NCBI RefSeq assembly: GCF_011378905.1
Contig: NZ_WTPY01000002.1
Location: 369,710-433,709 of the forward strand
DNA: 64,000 nucleotides
Direction: 5' to 3'
From: Paraglaciecola sp. 20A4
GTDB taxonomy: Bacteria > Pseudomonadota > Gammaproteobacteria > Enterobacterales > Alteromonadaceae
Below the pieces are notes generated by a model. The model saw only the letters and a list, made by a program, of their open reading frames with translations. It ran no database searches and was not told the origin of the DNA. This document shows, one piece after another, positions 1 through 8,801 of the stretch. The position numbers and the translations under genes are program-made. Position 1 is the first letter of the stretch; every line of letters begins with the position of its first letter.

Positions 1-502
1 GCTGATTATAATCGCCATGGGTATCAATATGCTCTGGACGTAGGCCTTCGTCTTTATTGCCATTTATGTACCATTGAACATGCTTGGGTGCCCATTGCTT
101 TTCGTCTAAGTTCATACTTTTTATTACCCGACGGACTAAACGATATTGATCATCTGAGTCGAGGATCTGAAAGTTTTCGGGTAACTTGGCTTCAGCGTAA
201 TGGGTGCGTAATAGGCGATGGGCAATACCATGAAAAGTACCTATCCACATGCTACTCAGTGCGCTGCCTTGCAACTCTTCGATCCGCCCACGCATCTCTC
301 GAGCGGCTTTATTGGTAAAGGTTACCGCTAGAATACCCCACGGGGCGATACCTTCGACTTCCATCAACCAGGCAATACGGTGAACCAATACACGAGTTTT
401 ACCACTGCCAGCACCGGCCAAAATAAGCATATCGGCGGCGGGAGAAGCAACGGCATCGCGTTGTTTGTCGTTGAGTTGTTCTAAGAGTCGAGATACATCC
501 AT
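1..502 (-). CDS. uvrD: DNA helicase II UvrD, N-terminal part (cut by window edge)
   Basis: This is the first 167 codons of a superfamily 1A 3'-5' DNA helicase that acts in nucleotide excision and mismatch repair. The reading frame from the ATG at 502 starts MDVSRLLEQLNDKQRDAV and contains the Walker A motif AGAGSGKT, then AVTFTNKAA (motif Ia) and WIGTFHGIAHRLLR, all typical of UvrD. The frame stays open to base 1, so the rest of the gene lies outside the window. A LexA-like box lies about 45 bp upstream, which fits the SOS induction known for uvrD. The closely related helicases Rep and PcrA are less likely given the N-terminal sequence and the nearby yigB-xerC block. Confidence 0.93.
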   Translation of the reverse strand, partial: MDVSRLLEQLNDKQRDAVASPAADMLILAGAGSGKTRVLVHRIAWLMEVEGIAPWGILAVTFTNKAAREMRGRIEELQGSALSSMWIGTFHGIAHRLLRTHYAEAKLPENFQILDSDDQYRLVRRVIKSMNLDEKQWAPKHVQWYINGNKDEGLRPEHIDTHGDYNQ

Positions 503-546
503 GGGGAGAAAAATGCTGTAGAATTATGCTGGCATTATAACAGTTA

Positions 547-566
547 TACTGTGTTTTTATACAATT
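547..566 (-). promoter_or_regulatory. Candidate LexA (SOS) box upstream of uvrD
   Basis: The sequence TACTGTGTTTTTATACAATT fits the gammaproteobacterial LexA consensus CTGT-N8-ACAG with one mismatch in the core (ACAA for ACAG) and matching outer T/A bases. It sits 45 bp upstream of the uvrD start. uvrD is a known LexA target in E. coli. The assignment is from pattern only. Confidence 0.6.
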
Positions 567-648
567 AATGAATTTGTTCTTAGTCAATATTGGGCTTTAT
601 TATCACAACTGATTACACTAAAAAGTCATACAAACTAGAGGGTATACC

Positions 649-1428
649 GTGGACAATAACTTTTGGCTAACGCTTCGTGATGAAGCTAAGGTGATGGCTG
701 AAAAAGAGCCCGTACTCGCCACCTATGCTGAAGAATGTATTTTAAAACAAGATAACTTCGCAGGTGCATTGAGCTTTATTTTATCTAATAAGCTGTCGGA
801 CAAAGTTATGTCGGCCGAAGCATTGCGCAGCATGTTGCAACAAGCATATCGCGATCAACCCTTGCTTGTTGAAGCAACTGTTTTTGACATTCAAGCCACA
901 TTTGAGCGTGATCCTGCGGTGAAATCTTTCCTTACTGTCTTGTTATATTTTAAAGGCTTTCACGCTATCCAAGTACATAGGTTTGCACATATGCTTTGGT
1001 TGATGGGGCGCCACGAATTAGCCTTGTTCGTACAAAGCCGCAGTTCTGAAGTCTTGTCAGTCGATATTCATCCAGCAGCCTATATCGGTCAGGGCGTGAT
1101 GTTCGATCACGCCACAGGCATTGTAGTCGGTGAAACGGCTGTGATTGAAGATAATGTATCCATTATGCAATCTGTGACACTGGGCGGCACAGGAAATGAG
1201 AGTGGCGATCGTCATCCAAAAGTACGCCGGGGTGTAATGATAGGTGCCGGCGCTAAAATATTGGGCAATATTGAAATTGGACCAGGGGCAAAAGTCGGTG
1301 CCGGTAGTGTGGTATTAAGCGATGTACCAGCTCATGTAACCGTCGCGGGTGTGCCTGCTAAGATTGTTGGTAAACCTAGCTGTCAAAATCCTTGTCTAAC
1401 CATGCGTCAAAACGTATTAGAAGACTAA
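649..1428 (+). CDS. cysE: Serine O-acetyltransferase CysE
   Basis: CysE acetylates L-serine with acetyl-CoA to give O-acetylserine, the carbon skeleton for cysteine. The 259-residue product has the N-terminal helical domain (from DNNFWLTLRDEAKVMAEKEP) and a C-terminal left-handed beta-helix of hexapeptide repeats (VDIHPAAYIGQGVMFDHATG through KIVGKPS), the usual length for the family. The start is GTG at 649 with a purine-rich site (AGAGGG) a few bases upstream. It reads away from uvrD and towards yigB, and so sits between two genes that are neighbours in E. coli. The product feeds the same pathway as cysJIH at 37-41 kb. Confidence 0.95.
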   Translation: MDNNFWLTLRDEAKVMAEKEPVLATYAEECILKQDNFAGALSFILSNKLSDKVMSAEALRSMLQQAYRDQPLLVEATVFDIQATFERDPAVKSFLTVLLYFKGFHAIQVHRFAHMLWLMGRHELALFVQSRSSEVLSVDIHPAAYIGQGVMFDHATGIVVGETAVIEDNVSIMQSVTLGGTGNESGDRHPKVRRGVMIGAGAKILGNIEIGPGAKVGAGSVVLSDVPAHVTVAGVPAKIVGKPSCQNPCLTMRQNVLED

Positions 1429-1432
1429 TTAG

Positions 1433-1469
1433 AAATCAGCTATACCTCAGGTGCAGCTGATTTATTTTG
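1433..1469 (+). terminator. Intrinsic terminator after cysE
   Basis: A 9-bp perfect stem (AAATCAGCT / AGCTGATTT) with a 13-nt loop is followed by a T-rich stretch, a few bases after the cysE stop codon. Confidence 0.6.
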
Positions 1470-1515
1470 TCGGACTCGAGCAACGGTGGTCGTTATGGTA
1501 AGTTGCGTTTTTCAG

Positions 1516-2229
1516 TTATAAAGAGCACAGTTCGCTTAAGTGTTGTAACTGAATATCAGGCAAAACAGTCACATCCTCATTCTGTAAGTTCATACTGCGA
1601 TTATCCGCGTACCACGCACTCATAAACCCAGCTTTTTTTGCACCAAGCACGTCTTTTTCTAAATTATCCCCTACGTGCAAAATCGATTCACTTGGTAAAT
1701 TAAGTAACTGCTGGGCAGCATCAAACATGGCGCTACTGGGCTTCATGGGAAACGTTAAGCTGGCATGAAAACTTTCTTGAAAGTAGTCCGCGATACCAAT
1801 TTGCTTAAGGTTGACGTTGCCATTAGTAATGGCTACCAAAGGCCAACGCTCACCAAGCTCGCCCAGAATACGGGTTACGTCTTCGCCAACCTGAAAGTTG
1901 CTGCGCTCAAAGTAAAAAAAATCAAAAGCTTGGTCTACCGCATCTTTAAGTGCGGATCCGCTGTGACCGAATGCTCGCAGGCCACTGGTGAGAACTTCTC
2001 TACGTAACAACCCCATATCGCTATGTAAATTTGGTTTTTGCTGCAAGGTTGTATGTTTATGGCGACGCCAATAGTCGGCGTGACTGTGAGCAGGATCATC
2101 GGCGAAGCTACCTAAGAATTCGATCAATGCATGCTCGGCTCGAATGATATAAGGGTAGTTATCGTACAAGGTGTCATCGAGATCAAATGTCATGGCCTTT
2201 ATTTGGCCTGTTTTACGATAGTAAATCAT
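1516..2229 (-). CDS. yigB: HAD-superfamily hydrolase, YigB type
   Basis: This is a haloacid dehalogenase-like phosphatase. E. coli YigB acts on FMN and other small phosphates. The 237-residue protein opens with MIYYRKTGQIKAMTFDLDDTLYDN, which carries the catalytic DxD motif (DLDDT), and later shows ITNGN (motif II) and HVGDNLEKDVLGAKKAG (motif IV). It is the last gene of the minus-strand block lptM-lysA-dapF-DUF484-xerC-yigB, 32 bp after xerC. The order dapF-DUF484-xerC-yigB matches E. coli, which supports the assignment. Substrate is inferred from the homologue. Confidence 0.88.
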   Translation of the reverse strand: MIYYRKTGQIKAMTFDLDDTLYDNYPYIIRAEHALIEFLGSFADDPAHSHADYWRRHKHTTLQQKPNLHSDMGLLRREVLTSGLRAFGHSGSALKDAVDQAFDFFYFERSNFQVGEDVTRILGELGERWPLVAITNGNVNLKQIGIADYFQESFHASLTFPMKPSSAMFDAAQQLLNLPSESILHVGDNLEKDVLGAKKAGFMSAWYADNRSMNLQNEDVTVLPDIQLQHLSELCSL

Positions 2230-2261
2230 TTACGCGGTTTCATCCTCTTAATGTGGCAAGC

Positions 2262-3155
2262 TTATTTGCGTCTTTTGGCTCTGGGGTGCGCTGTATCGTA
2301 TACGCTCGCTAAATGCTGAAAGTTCAAGTGTGTATACACCTGAGTTGTAGACAAATTCGCGTGTCCTAGTAGTTCTTGCACCCCACGTAAGTCGCCGCTT
2401 GATTCGAGAATATGGGTGGCAAATGAATGGCGTAGCTTATGGGGATTTATATGTTGGTCTAAATGCTGTTGCTTGGCCCATAACTGCATACGCTTGGCAA
2501 TTTGCCTGTGGCTAATTCTACGTCTGTGTTTACTGAGGAATAGCGCAGGTTCATCACCGTCTACTAATTCGCCGCGTACTTTTAGCCATTCATTCACGCA
2601 ACCTAAGGCAGTTTTTCCGATAGGCAATATGCGTTCCTTACTGCCTTTACCCATGACTCTCAGCTGTGCATCGTTTTGGATGCTAGCGAGATTTAAATCG
2701 GCTAGTTCAGCTAAACGTAAACCGCAGCTGTAGGTTAATTCCAACATGGCTTTGTCACGGATTCCGAGTAACGAATCATCATCAAAGTCGAGCAGTTGAT
2801 GCATCTCATCTACATTGAGTTGCTTGGGCAGAGGACTACCTTGTTTGGGCGCCTGAATAGCTTTTGCTGGGTTGCTAGTTAAAATATTTTTCTCGACTAA
2901 ATAACTACAGTAACCGCGTAGGGCTGAAAGCCTAAGGGCAATACTTCGCGGGCTTAAGCCTTGCCGACGGGCTTGGTTTAGTACTTGTCGAACATGATCA
3001 ACGGTGAGTTGTGTCCAATTATTTATCGTTAAAACAGCACAGATACTGGCCAGTTGACGCTGGTAATTTTGGATTGATTTTGGTGCAAGATTACGTTCGT
3101 ACTTTAAGTAATAGAAGTACTTGTCTAGCGAAGGTTGCAGGCCGGGCTGCGACAT
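2262..3155 (-). CDS. xerC: Tyrosine recombinase XerC
   Basis: XerC acts with XerD at the dif site to resolve chromosome dimers. The 297-residue protein has an N-terminal SAM-like core-binding domain (residues 8-95) and a catalytic domain with all expected residues: Arg in SCGLRLAEL (147), Lys in GKGSKER, HKLRH (His239, Arg242), His in LLGHANLS (265) and nucleophile Tyr in QVYTH (274). I chose the ATG at 3155; a GTG three bases upstream overlaps the DUF484 stop by one base. Gene order dapF-DUF484-xerC identifies it as XerC rather than XerD. Confidence 0.95.
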   Translation of the reverse strand: MSQPGLQPSLDKYFYYLKYERNLAPKSIQNYQRQLASICAVLTINNWTQLTVDHVRQVLNQARRQGLSPRSIALRLSALRGYCSYLVEKNILTSNPAKAIQAPKQGSPLPKQLNVDEMHQLLDFDDDSLLGIRDKAMLELTYSCGLRLAELADLNLASIQNDAQLRVMGKGSKERILPIGKTALGCVNEWLKVRGELVDGDEPALFLSKHRRRISHRQIAKRMQLWAKQQHLDQHINPHKLRHSFATHILESSGDLRGVQELLGHANLSTTQVYTHLNFQHLASVYDTAHPRAKRRK

Positions 3156-3157
3156 CA

Positions 3158-3856
3158 CTAATACGCAAGTAATTTAGGCAACAGAATACTTAAAAACTGC
3201 TGCAATTGCGTGATGAGTAGCGTGTCCATATCGGGATTAAAGTGGCCTGGATCATTGCTACCGATTGCCAAAATACCTAACTCGCCATTTTCACCTAAAC
3301 GCAGTAAAGCGACTGACTCTGCTTGTTGATCGTTGAACAACAACTTTTTTTCATGCTCACTTAAGCGGCCAAAGAAAAAGGAATTATCTTTAAAACGTTT
3401 TTCAGCAAAAAGCTTACGTTGAATTTCTGGTATCGCAAACGCCCCTTTATAGGGTTTTAGGGCAACAGATGATAAGTTCAACTGCTCTTGCATAACATTT
3501 TCGAGTACATATTGTACCGAGCTAATATCGGTGCATTTGAGCACACGCAAGTTCAAGTCAGCATAAATTCGATAAATTGCTTCGTTTTGCTTCGCGATAT
3601 TGATCAATTGACTGAGTTTGCTATTTAACAAACGCACTTTTTGCCGTAGCTGTTCACTTTGTCGTTCTACAAGCGACACGCTGCCTTTATGGGCGTGTGG
3701 TATTTGTAGTTCTTCAAGTAATATAGGCTGTTTAACGAAAAAATCAGGGTGCTGAGTGAGATATTCCGCCACCTGTTGTTCCGTTACGCCATCCGGTTCA
3801 GCAAAAGTGGAGGTGACGTCGAGTTGACTTTTTTGCTGACCAGATGCTTCATTCAT
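3158..3856 (-). CDS. DUF484 family protein (YigA)
   Basis: A 232-residue DUF484 protein with a GAF-like fold in known members. Visible features are an N-terminal motif [31 protein letters not shown] segment (residues 22-48), a coiled-coil stretch ([20 protein letters not shown], about 64-83) and a C-terminal domain including [18 protein letters not shown]. It overlaps dapF by 4 bp (ATGA) and abuts xerC, so the three are likely translated together. The molecular role is unknown. The conserved link with xerC is seen across Gammaproteobacteria. Confidence 0.9.
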   Translation of the reverse strand: MNEASGQQKSQLDVTSTFAEPDGVTEQQVAEYLTQHPDFFVKQPILLEELQIPHAHKGSVSLVERQSEQLRQKVRLLNSKLSQLINIAKQNEAIYRIYADLNLRVLKCTDISSVQYVLENVMQEQLNLSSVALKPYKGAFAIPEIQRKLFAEKRFKDNSFFFGRLSEHEKKLLFNDQQAESVALLRLGENGELGILAIGSNDPGHFNPDMDTLLITQLQQFLSILLPKLLAY

Positions 3857-4683
3857 AACGTGATATTTCCATCAAAGACATGCTCAGCTGTCCCTGTCAT
3901 TTTTAAGATTGAGCCCGGCCCTTGCCAACGAATCTTCAAGGTGCCACCAGGTAAATCGACGGTGACTTCTTTATTTAACTTTTTCTGCAATTGGCCAACA
4001 GCCACAGCGGCACATGCACCACTGCCGCAGGCGAGTGTTTCACCTACACCGCGCTCATATACACGCAGCTTAATATGGCCGCTGTTTAAAATCTGCATAA
4101 AGCCGATATTTGCCCCTTCAGGGAATCGTTCATGGGCAACTAACATTTTACCGATGCCTTCTACATCAGCTGTTTCCACATCATCGACCAACAATACACA
4201 ATGGGGGTTACCCATTGAAACTGCACCGCAAAAAAAGGTGTGTTCATTGTTGCGAATAATATAAATGTTTTCTTGTTTGTTGGCCTTAAGCGGTATTTTT
4301 GCCGGTTCGAAATTGGGCTCACCCATGTTCACGGTAATTTGGCCATCACGCTCATGGTACAACACCATGCGGCCAGCCTTGGTGCTGACGACTATTTTAT
4401 TACGATTTGTTAGACCTTTCATCTTAACGAAACGTGCAAAACAGCGGGCACCGTTGCCACACTGGGAAACTTCAGACCCATCAGAATTGAAAATCCGGTA
4501 ATGGAAGTCTTGTTCGGGATCGTACGGAGGCTCAACAACCAATAGTTGGTCGAAGCCGATACCGAAATTGCGATCTGCCAATTGGGCAATCTTTTCTTTG
4601 CTGAAAAAAACGTTTTGCGTCACGTTGTCAATCACGACAAAATCGTTACCCAAGCCGTGCATCTTTGAAAACTGAACTTGCAT
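3853..4683 (-). CDS. dapF: Diaminopimelate epimerase DapF
   Basis: DapF interconverts LL- and meso-diaminopimelate, giving the precursor of lysine and of the peptidoglycan cross-link. The two catalytic cysteines are visible in SQCGNGARC and [10 protein letters not shown], and the N-terminus has the signature [15 protein letters not shown] chose the ATG at 4683 (276 residues, normal length); a GTG at 4692 would add MAN. It is followed at a 4-bp overlap by DUF484 and preceded by lysA, whose product uses the DapF product directly, so two consecutive lysine-pathway steps are co-transcribed. Confidence 0.95.
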   Translation of the reverse strand: MQVQFSKMHGLGNDFVVIDNVTQNVFFSKEKIAQLADRNFGIGFDQLLVVEPPYDPEQDFHYRIFNSDGSEVSQCGNGARCFARFVKMKGLTNRNKIVVSTKAGRMVLYHERDGQITVNMGEPNFEPAKIPLKANKQENIYIIRNNEHTFFCGAVSMGNPHCVLLVDDVETADVEGIGKMLVAHERFPEGANIGFMQILNSGHIKLRVYERGVGETLACGSGACAAVAVGQLQKKLNKEVTVDLPGGTLKIRWQGPGSILKMTGTAEHVFDGNITL

Positions 4684-4713
4684 GTTTGCCACTTACGTAA
4701 AAATCACTTAACC

Positions 4714-4818
4714 GGGCGACAATCGCCCTTGTATCAAGTACCTATAATGACGTTTATATCATTTCAAAGCACAGCTGACTACGCATTTGCACCCAGCCCA
4801 ACTGGGTTACGGTGCAAA
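4714..4818 (-). other. Structured lysA-dapF intergenic leader (two hairpins)
   Basis: The gap between lysA and dapF holds two strong inverted repeats. One is TTTGCACC/GGTGCAAA (4786-4793 with 4811-4818), enclosing an inner CCCAG/CTGGG stem. The other is GGGCGA/TCGCCC (4714-4719 with 4723-4728) with a 3-nt loop, about 30 nt upstream of dapF. Neither is followed by a T-run on the minus strand, so they are not standard terminators. They could affect mRNA stability or dapF expression. Confidence 0.4.
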
Positions 4819-4834
4819 GAGGTCGACTTGGTTG

Positions 4835-6082
4835 CTACAGCACGCTTTCGCCGCGCCATAAATCTTCAAGTTTTTCACGCTCGCGCACGACGATCACTTT
4901 ATCACTGTCGACCATAATCTCAGCTGCCTTGCAGCGGCTATTATAGTTCGACGCCATAACGAATCCATAAGCCCCGGCGCTACGTACAGCCAGATAGTCA
5001 CCCGCTTCGACGGCAAGTTCACGGTCTTTGCCGATAAAATCCCCGGTTTCGCAAATTGGACCAACGACATCATAAATGGCGCTATTGCGCGTTAACGAGA
5101 TGTCTAGCGGAATGATATTTTGCCAAGCGGAGTAAAGCGCTGGGCGAATTAAATCATTCATAGCAGCATCAACGATGGCAAAGTTCTTTTCAGCACCTTG
5201 TTTTAAAAACTCAACTTTGGTTAACAGTACACCCGCATTCGCCATAATGGCTCGGCCCGGCTCGAAAATTAGCTGCAGGTCTTGACGACCGCTCATTCGC
5301 TGAGTAATCGCTTGGGTGTATTCGTCTGGATGCGGTGGTGTTTCATCTTTGTAAGTTACACCTAAACCGCCGCCTACATCCAAATGAGATAGCGTTATAT
5401 CGTTTGCTGCTAGTTCATCGATTAACAATAGAAGTTTATCGAGAGCGTCGACAAAGGGGGCTATTTCAGTTAGCTGTGAACCGATATGACAATCGATTCC
5501 TTTGATGGCCAGATTAGGTAATGAGGCAGCATGACGGTATACGTCCACAGCTTGTTCTCGCTCGATACCGAACTTATTAGCTTTTAAACCGGTGGAGATG
5601 TAAGGATGCGTTTTGGCATCTACATCTGGATTTACACGAATAGAGATCGGCGCAATTTTGTTTTCGGCAACAGCGACTTGACTGATGCGTTCTAATTCGG
5701 CTGGTGATTCGACATTAAAGCACTTGATATTGTGTTGTAGACCGAGTGCAATTTCTTCATGGGTTTTACCCACACCTGAAAATACCACTTTTGTTGGATC
5801 GCCGCCTGCGGCTAGCACCCGTAGTAATTCACCGCCTGAAACAATATCAAAACCCGAGCCAAGCTTTGCCAATACGCTTAATACGCCTAAATTCGAGTTA
5901 GCTTTTACCGCGTAACAGACCAAATGTGGATGAGCTCCAGCTGCTTTGTCGAATGCCAACCAATGGCGCTCTATTGTTGCCCGAGAATAAACATAACATG
6001 GGGTGCCATGGGTTTGGGCTATGTCTTGCAGTGATACATCTTCTGCATATAGTTTTTCATTTTTGTAGCCAAAAAAATCCAT
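4835..6082 (-). CDS. lysA: Diaminopimelate decarboxylase LysA
   Basis: LysA is a PLP enzyme of the alanine-racemase fold type that decarboxylates meso-diaminopimelate to L-lysine. The 415-residue protein has the PLP lysine motif YAVKANSN, the HIGSQ motif, GGGLGV, and the substrate-binding stretch CETGDFIGKDREL, with EPGRAI in between. It starts one base after the lptM stop codon and precedes dapF by about 150 bp. Length is normal for the family. Confidence 0.95.
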   Translation of the reverse strand: MDFFGYKNEKLYAEDVSLQDIAQTHGTPCYVYSRATIERHWLAFDKAAGAHPHLVCYAVKANSNLGVLSVLAKLGSGFDIVSGGELLRVLAAGGDPTKVVFSGVGKTHEEIALGLQHNIKCFNVESPAELERISQVAVAENKIAPISIRVNPDVDAKTHPYISTGLKANKFGIEREQAVDVYRHAASLPNLAIKGIDCHIGSQLTEIAPFVDALDKLLLLIDELAANDITLSHLDVGGGLGVTYKDETPPHPDEYTQAITQRMSGRQDLQLIFEPGRAIMANAGVLLTKVEFLKQGAEKNFAIVDAAMNDLIRPALYSAWQNIIPLDISLTRNSAIYDVVGPICETGDFIGKDRELAVEAGDYLAVRSAGAYGFVMASNYNSRCKAAEIMVDSDKVIVVREREKLEDLWRGESVL

Positions 6083-6083
6083 A

Positions 6084-6254
6084 TTACTGCTTACCTTCTT
6101 GCATATCTTTAGATGGGAGAGGCGATGCTTGTGGTGACGTATTTTGTTGCGGTTTTTCAGGCAAAAATAGCGGCTTCTTTTGCCCGCAACCTTGCAATGT
6201 TAACAGAGTAATAGTGCTAATTAGCGTTAATAGAAATATGCTTTTACGTCCCAT
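6084..6254 (-). CDS. lptM: LPS assembly lipoprotein LptM (YifL)-like
   Basis: A 56-residue lipoprotein. The hydrophobic leader ends in the lipobox LTLQGC at residues 16-21, followed by GQKKPLFLP, the short conserved segment of LptM, which in E. coli binds the LptDE outer-membrane LPS translocon. I start it at the ATG at 6254, because the longer frame to 6335 adds 27 residues before the signal peptide. lptM lies next to dapF in E. coli as well; here lysA is between them. Confidence 0.82.
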   Translation of the reverse strand: MGRKSIFLLTLISTITLLTLQGCGQKKPLFLPEKPQQNTSPQASPLPSKDMQEGKQ

Positions 6255-6419
6255 CACAGGCCTCAACTGATAGTGTAGCCGCGTATGATGGCACTCCCAG
6301 CGTAAAATGCAACGTGTTAGCCGTGCTTTAGGCATTATATTCTATATCTATATCACCCTAAGCAGGCCTTTGGTTAAGGTTTGTTTTAATAGTGCGAAGT
6401 TATACCAATTACACAAAGA

Positions 6420-7496
6420 CTAGCGACTGATGACAGGTAGCTTATCCAGTTGGGTGATAACGGATTGGGGAAAGCGAACTTTACTCCATAATTGCTCGCA
6501 TAAAGAATCAACTGCTTGCCAGTCTCGTTTGAGCAACCAATCTATTAAAATATCTGGATTTTGTGGATACTCTATGCGCTCAATTGCTGGTTTGAGTAAC
6601 CATTCTTCAACAATATCAGTATCTAATGTAGCCATACTCTGGCCAAGCCCGAGTTGCATTAACGTTTTAGCATTGGAAAGCTGTTCGAATTGCCCACTTA
6701 ACGGTTTAATTAAAAGCTTTTTACCAAAATGCAAACACTCACTCGCCAGTTCAAATCCTGCATTGGCGATAACTCCCGAACAGGTCTGTAAAACCTGCAA
6801 AAAGTCCATTTTTGACGGACATCGCCAACTAATATTTCCAATTTGATGATCGACTTCTATTTTTGGATGGAAACAGACAAAGTCATGTTCTGAAAATGAG
6901 TCAAGTAGCGCACTGACATCAGCTATTTCTTCAAAGGGTAAATATACTAAATACGTCCGAGATAGTGGATTTTTTGCGTCATCAGCTTCGATGAAGGGTG
7001 GCATAATAGCGTGGCCAAAGTGATACCAGTGTACGCCGAGCTGCAAATCGGTAGGTGCGAAGTACTGGGTAATTAAGCGGTCGAACAAAGTACCCTCGTG
7101 TTTGGGTATAGGATGCATAAATGCAGCCTGATGACTTATAGAGATAGATGGGATCTTGTTTAATTTCGCAGCCCAAGCGCTAATGGGTTCAAAATCATTG
7201 ATGATCAAATCATAATCTTGGGCGCGTACAGTTTTAATGTCGCGGTATAACTCACCTATCTTGGCCGCTTTTAGGGTCTCGTATTGACTGATTTTACCGC
7301 CCCGTGTTTCGAAGCTCAATCCACGATAACTGGCAAAGTCACCAAATACTTGCATGTCGAAATATTTATTTTTTTCACGACCAGAGAACAAATAATCTAC
7401 CTGAATATCTTTGCGCAGGCTAAAAGCTTTAGCCATGACTCGAGCACGCGTTGTGTGTCCGTTTCCTGTACCTTGTACACCGTAAAGAATTTTCAA
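6420..7496 (-). CDS. MJ1255/VC2487-family glycosyltransferase
   Basis: A 358-residue protein of the MJ1255/VC2487 family, related to GT-B glycosyltransferases of the UDP-glycosyltransferase/MurG type. The N-terminus KILYGVQGTGNGHTTRA gives the nucleotide-sugar fold's first glycine-rich loop, and the C-terminal donor site shows CSGVIANAGFELASECLHFGKK and PLSGQFEQLSNA. I chose the TTG at 7496: AAGAG lies 8 nt upstream and homology begins there, while the frame to 7628 would overrun the PAP2 gene. It lies 11 bp after that phosphatase gene, suggesting joint expression. The acceptor is unknown. Confidence 0.8.
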   Translation of the reverse strand: MKILYGVQGTGNGHTTRARVMAKAFSLRKDIQVDYLFSGREKNKYFDMQVFGDFASYRGLSFETRGGKISQYETLKAAKIGELYRDIKTVRAQDYDLIINDFEPISAWAAKLNKIPSISISHQAAFMHPIPKHEGTLFDRLITQYFAPTDLQLGVHWYHFGHAIMPPFIEADDAKNPLSRTYLVYLPFEEIADVSALLDSFSEHDFVCFHPKIEVDHQIGNISWRCPSKMDFLQVLQTCSGVIANAGFELASECLHFGKKLLIKPLSGQFEQLSNAKTLMQLGLGQSMATLDTDIVEEWLLKPAIERIEYPQNPDILIDWLLKRDWQAVDSLCEQLWSKVRFPQSVITQLDKLPVISR

Positions 7497-7507
7497 AGTT
7501 TCGACTC

Positions 7508-8023
7508 TTATAATAAGGATAAACTGAAATAGGACATACTCAGACCCAATGCGGCGCCAGCAATAATATCGCTTGGATAATGCACACCCAGTAATACACG
7601 AGACAAGCCAATAATACTGGCCCAGCAATATACTAAAATCATCATTGATGGGTAAAAGCTAGCGATTAAAGAAGCCATTAAAAAGGCTGCCGCAGTATGG
7701 CCGGAGGGCAGGCTAAATTTGTCTGAGGGCGTGATATGCGCGTTGAAATTTTGCAATAAGTCACAGGGACGCTGGCGGCGTAGAAACTTCTTTAAAATTA
7801 GGTATACAGGCAATTCAAGACTATAAGCAAGCAAAGCGCTGTATATAAACAGGGCGCCGTGTTCAGCTTCAAATATCCACAGTAGCAAACCGAGAACTAG
7901 GTATAAATGACCATCCCCGGTTCGTGACATCCAAATGACTAAGCGGCAGTCGCGCTTAGCGGTAAGTCCGAATAGCCAATGAAATAGCTGGGTGTCTGTC
8001 TGAGTAAGTGTTTTCAAGGTCAC
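7508..8023 (-). CDS. PAP2-family membrane phosphatase
   Basis: A 171-residue integral membrane phosphatase. The three PAP2 motifs are present: KKFLRRQRP (motif 1), PSGHT (motif 2) and SRVLLGVHYPSD (motif 3). Family members dephosphorylate lipids such as undecaprenyl pyrophosphate or phosphatidylglycerophosphate, with the active site facing the periplasm. The pairing with the downstream glycosyltransferase gene suggests work on a lipid-linked sugar carrier, but this is inference. Confidence 0.88.
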   Translation of the reverse strand: MTLKTLTQTDTQLFHWLFGLTAKRDCRLVIWMSRTGDGHLYLVLGLLLWIFEAEHGALFIYSALLAYSLELPVYLILKKFLRRQRPCDLLQNFNAHITPSDKFSLPSGHTAAAFLMASLIASFYPSMMILVYCWASIIGLSRVLLGVHYPSDIIAGAALGLSMSYFSLSLL

Positions 8024-8222
8024 ACTCCATCAACGCGCAATCAATTCGATGGGTTGATACTATTTTTGCTGTGTGAAGTTTAGGTGACAGATTAAAGAAC
8101 ACTTTATGAATTAAATTACCCACGGCAGTTGCAGACAAAAAGCGGGATAAAAGGACGATTAGTAGTAGCATTGCAAATGCCTAGCAGTATACTGGGTGTA
8201 AATCGACTAAAGGGGATTAACA

Positions 8223-8708
8223 ATGGAATATAATACGTCTGCATTATGTGATTTGTTTGCCGATAGTGTTGATGTGGTTGAACCCATGTTTGTAAGTTTT
8301 GGTGGTCGCGCGTCATTTGGTGGTGAAATAACGACAATCAAATGTTTTGAAGATAAAGGCTTGATCCTTAATGCGCTTGAACAACCTGGGCTTGGAAAAG
8401 TACTGCTGATTGACGGCGGTGGTTCAATGCGCCGAGCGTTGATCGATTCAACCGCCGCACAAATTGCTTTTGATAATGGATGGGAAGGTATTATCTGTTA
8501 TGGCAGTGTACGAGAGGTTGATGATTTAGAAGAAATTAATGTGGGTGTACATGCCATTGCGTCTATTCCGGTCAGTGCCGATGATAAAGGTGTTGGGGAA
8601 GTGGATGTTGCGGTAAATTTTGGCGGTGTGACGTTCTTGCCTGAAGATCATGTGTACGCCGACAGGACCGGAATTATTCTGTCACCTGAACCCCTCGACG
8701 TCGAATAA
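8223..8708 (+). CDS. rraA: Ribonuclease E activity regulator RraA
   Basis: RraA binds RNase E and lowers its activity on a subset of transcripts. The 161-residue protein matches the family along its length, including [15 protein letters not shown] near the start and [13 protein letters not shown] and [14 protein letters not shown] in the core. A clear ribosome-binding site (AAGGGG) precedes the ATG. It is monocistronic and ends in a strong hairpin terminator shared with the facing exbD gene. Confidence 0.95.
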   Translation: MEYNTSALCDLFADSVDVVEPMFVSFGGRASFGGEITTIKCFEDKGLILNALEQPGLGKVLLIDGGGSMRRALIDSTAAQIAFDNGWEGIICYGSVREVDDLEEINVGVHAIASIPVSADDKGVGEVDVAVNFGGVTFLPEDHVYADRTGIILSPEPLDVE

Positions 8709-8746
8709 TCAAACTATTTTTTCAGTAAAACTGTTATTTCAGATAT

Positions 8747-8776
8747 AAAAAAACGCCATCAAATGATGGCGTTTTT
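8747..8776. terminator. Bidirectional terminator between rraA and exbD
   Basis: An A-tract, the stem ACGCCATC, a 4-nt loop AAAT, then GATGGCGT and a T-tract form a symmetric hairpin that can stop transcripts from both sides. Confidence 0.9.
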
Positions 8777-8801
8777 AGTATCAATATCTGTAACTATAAG
8801 A

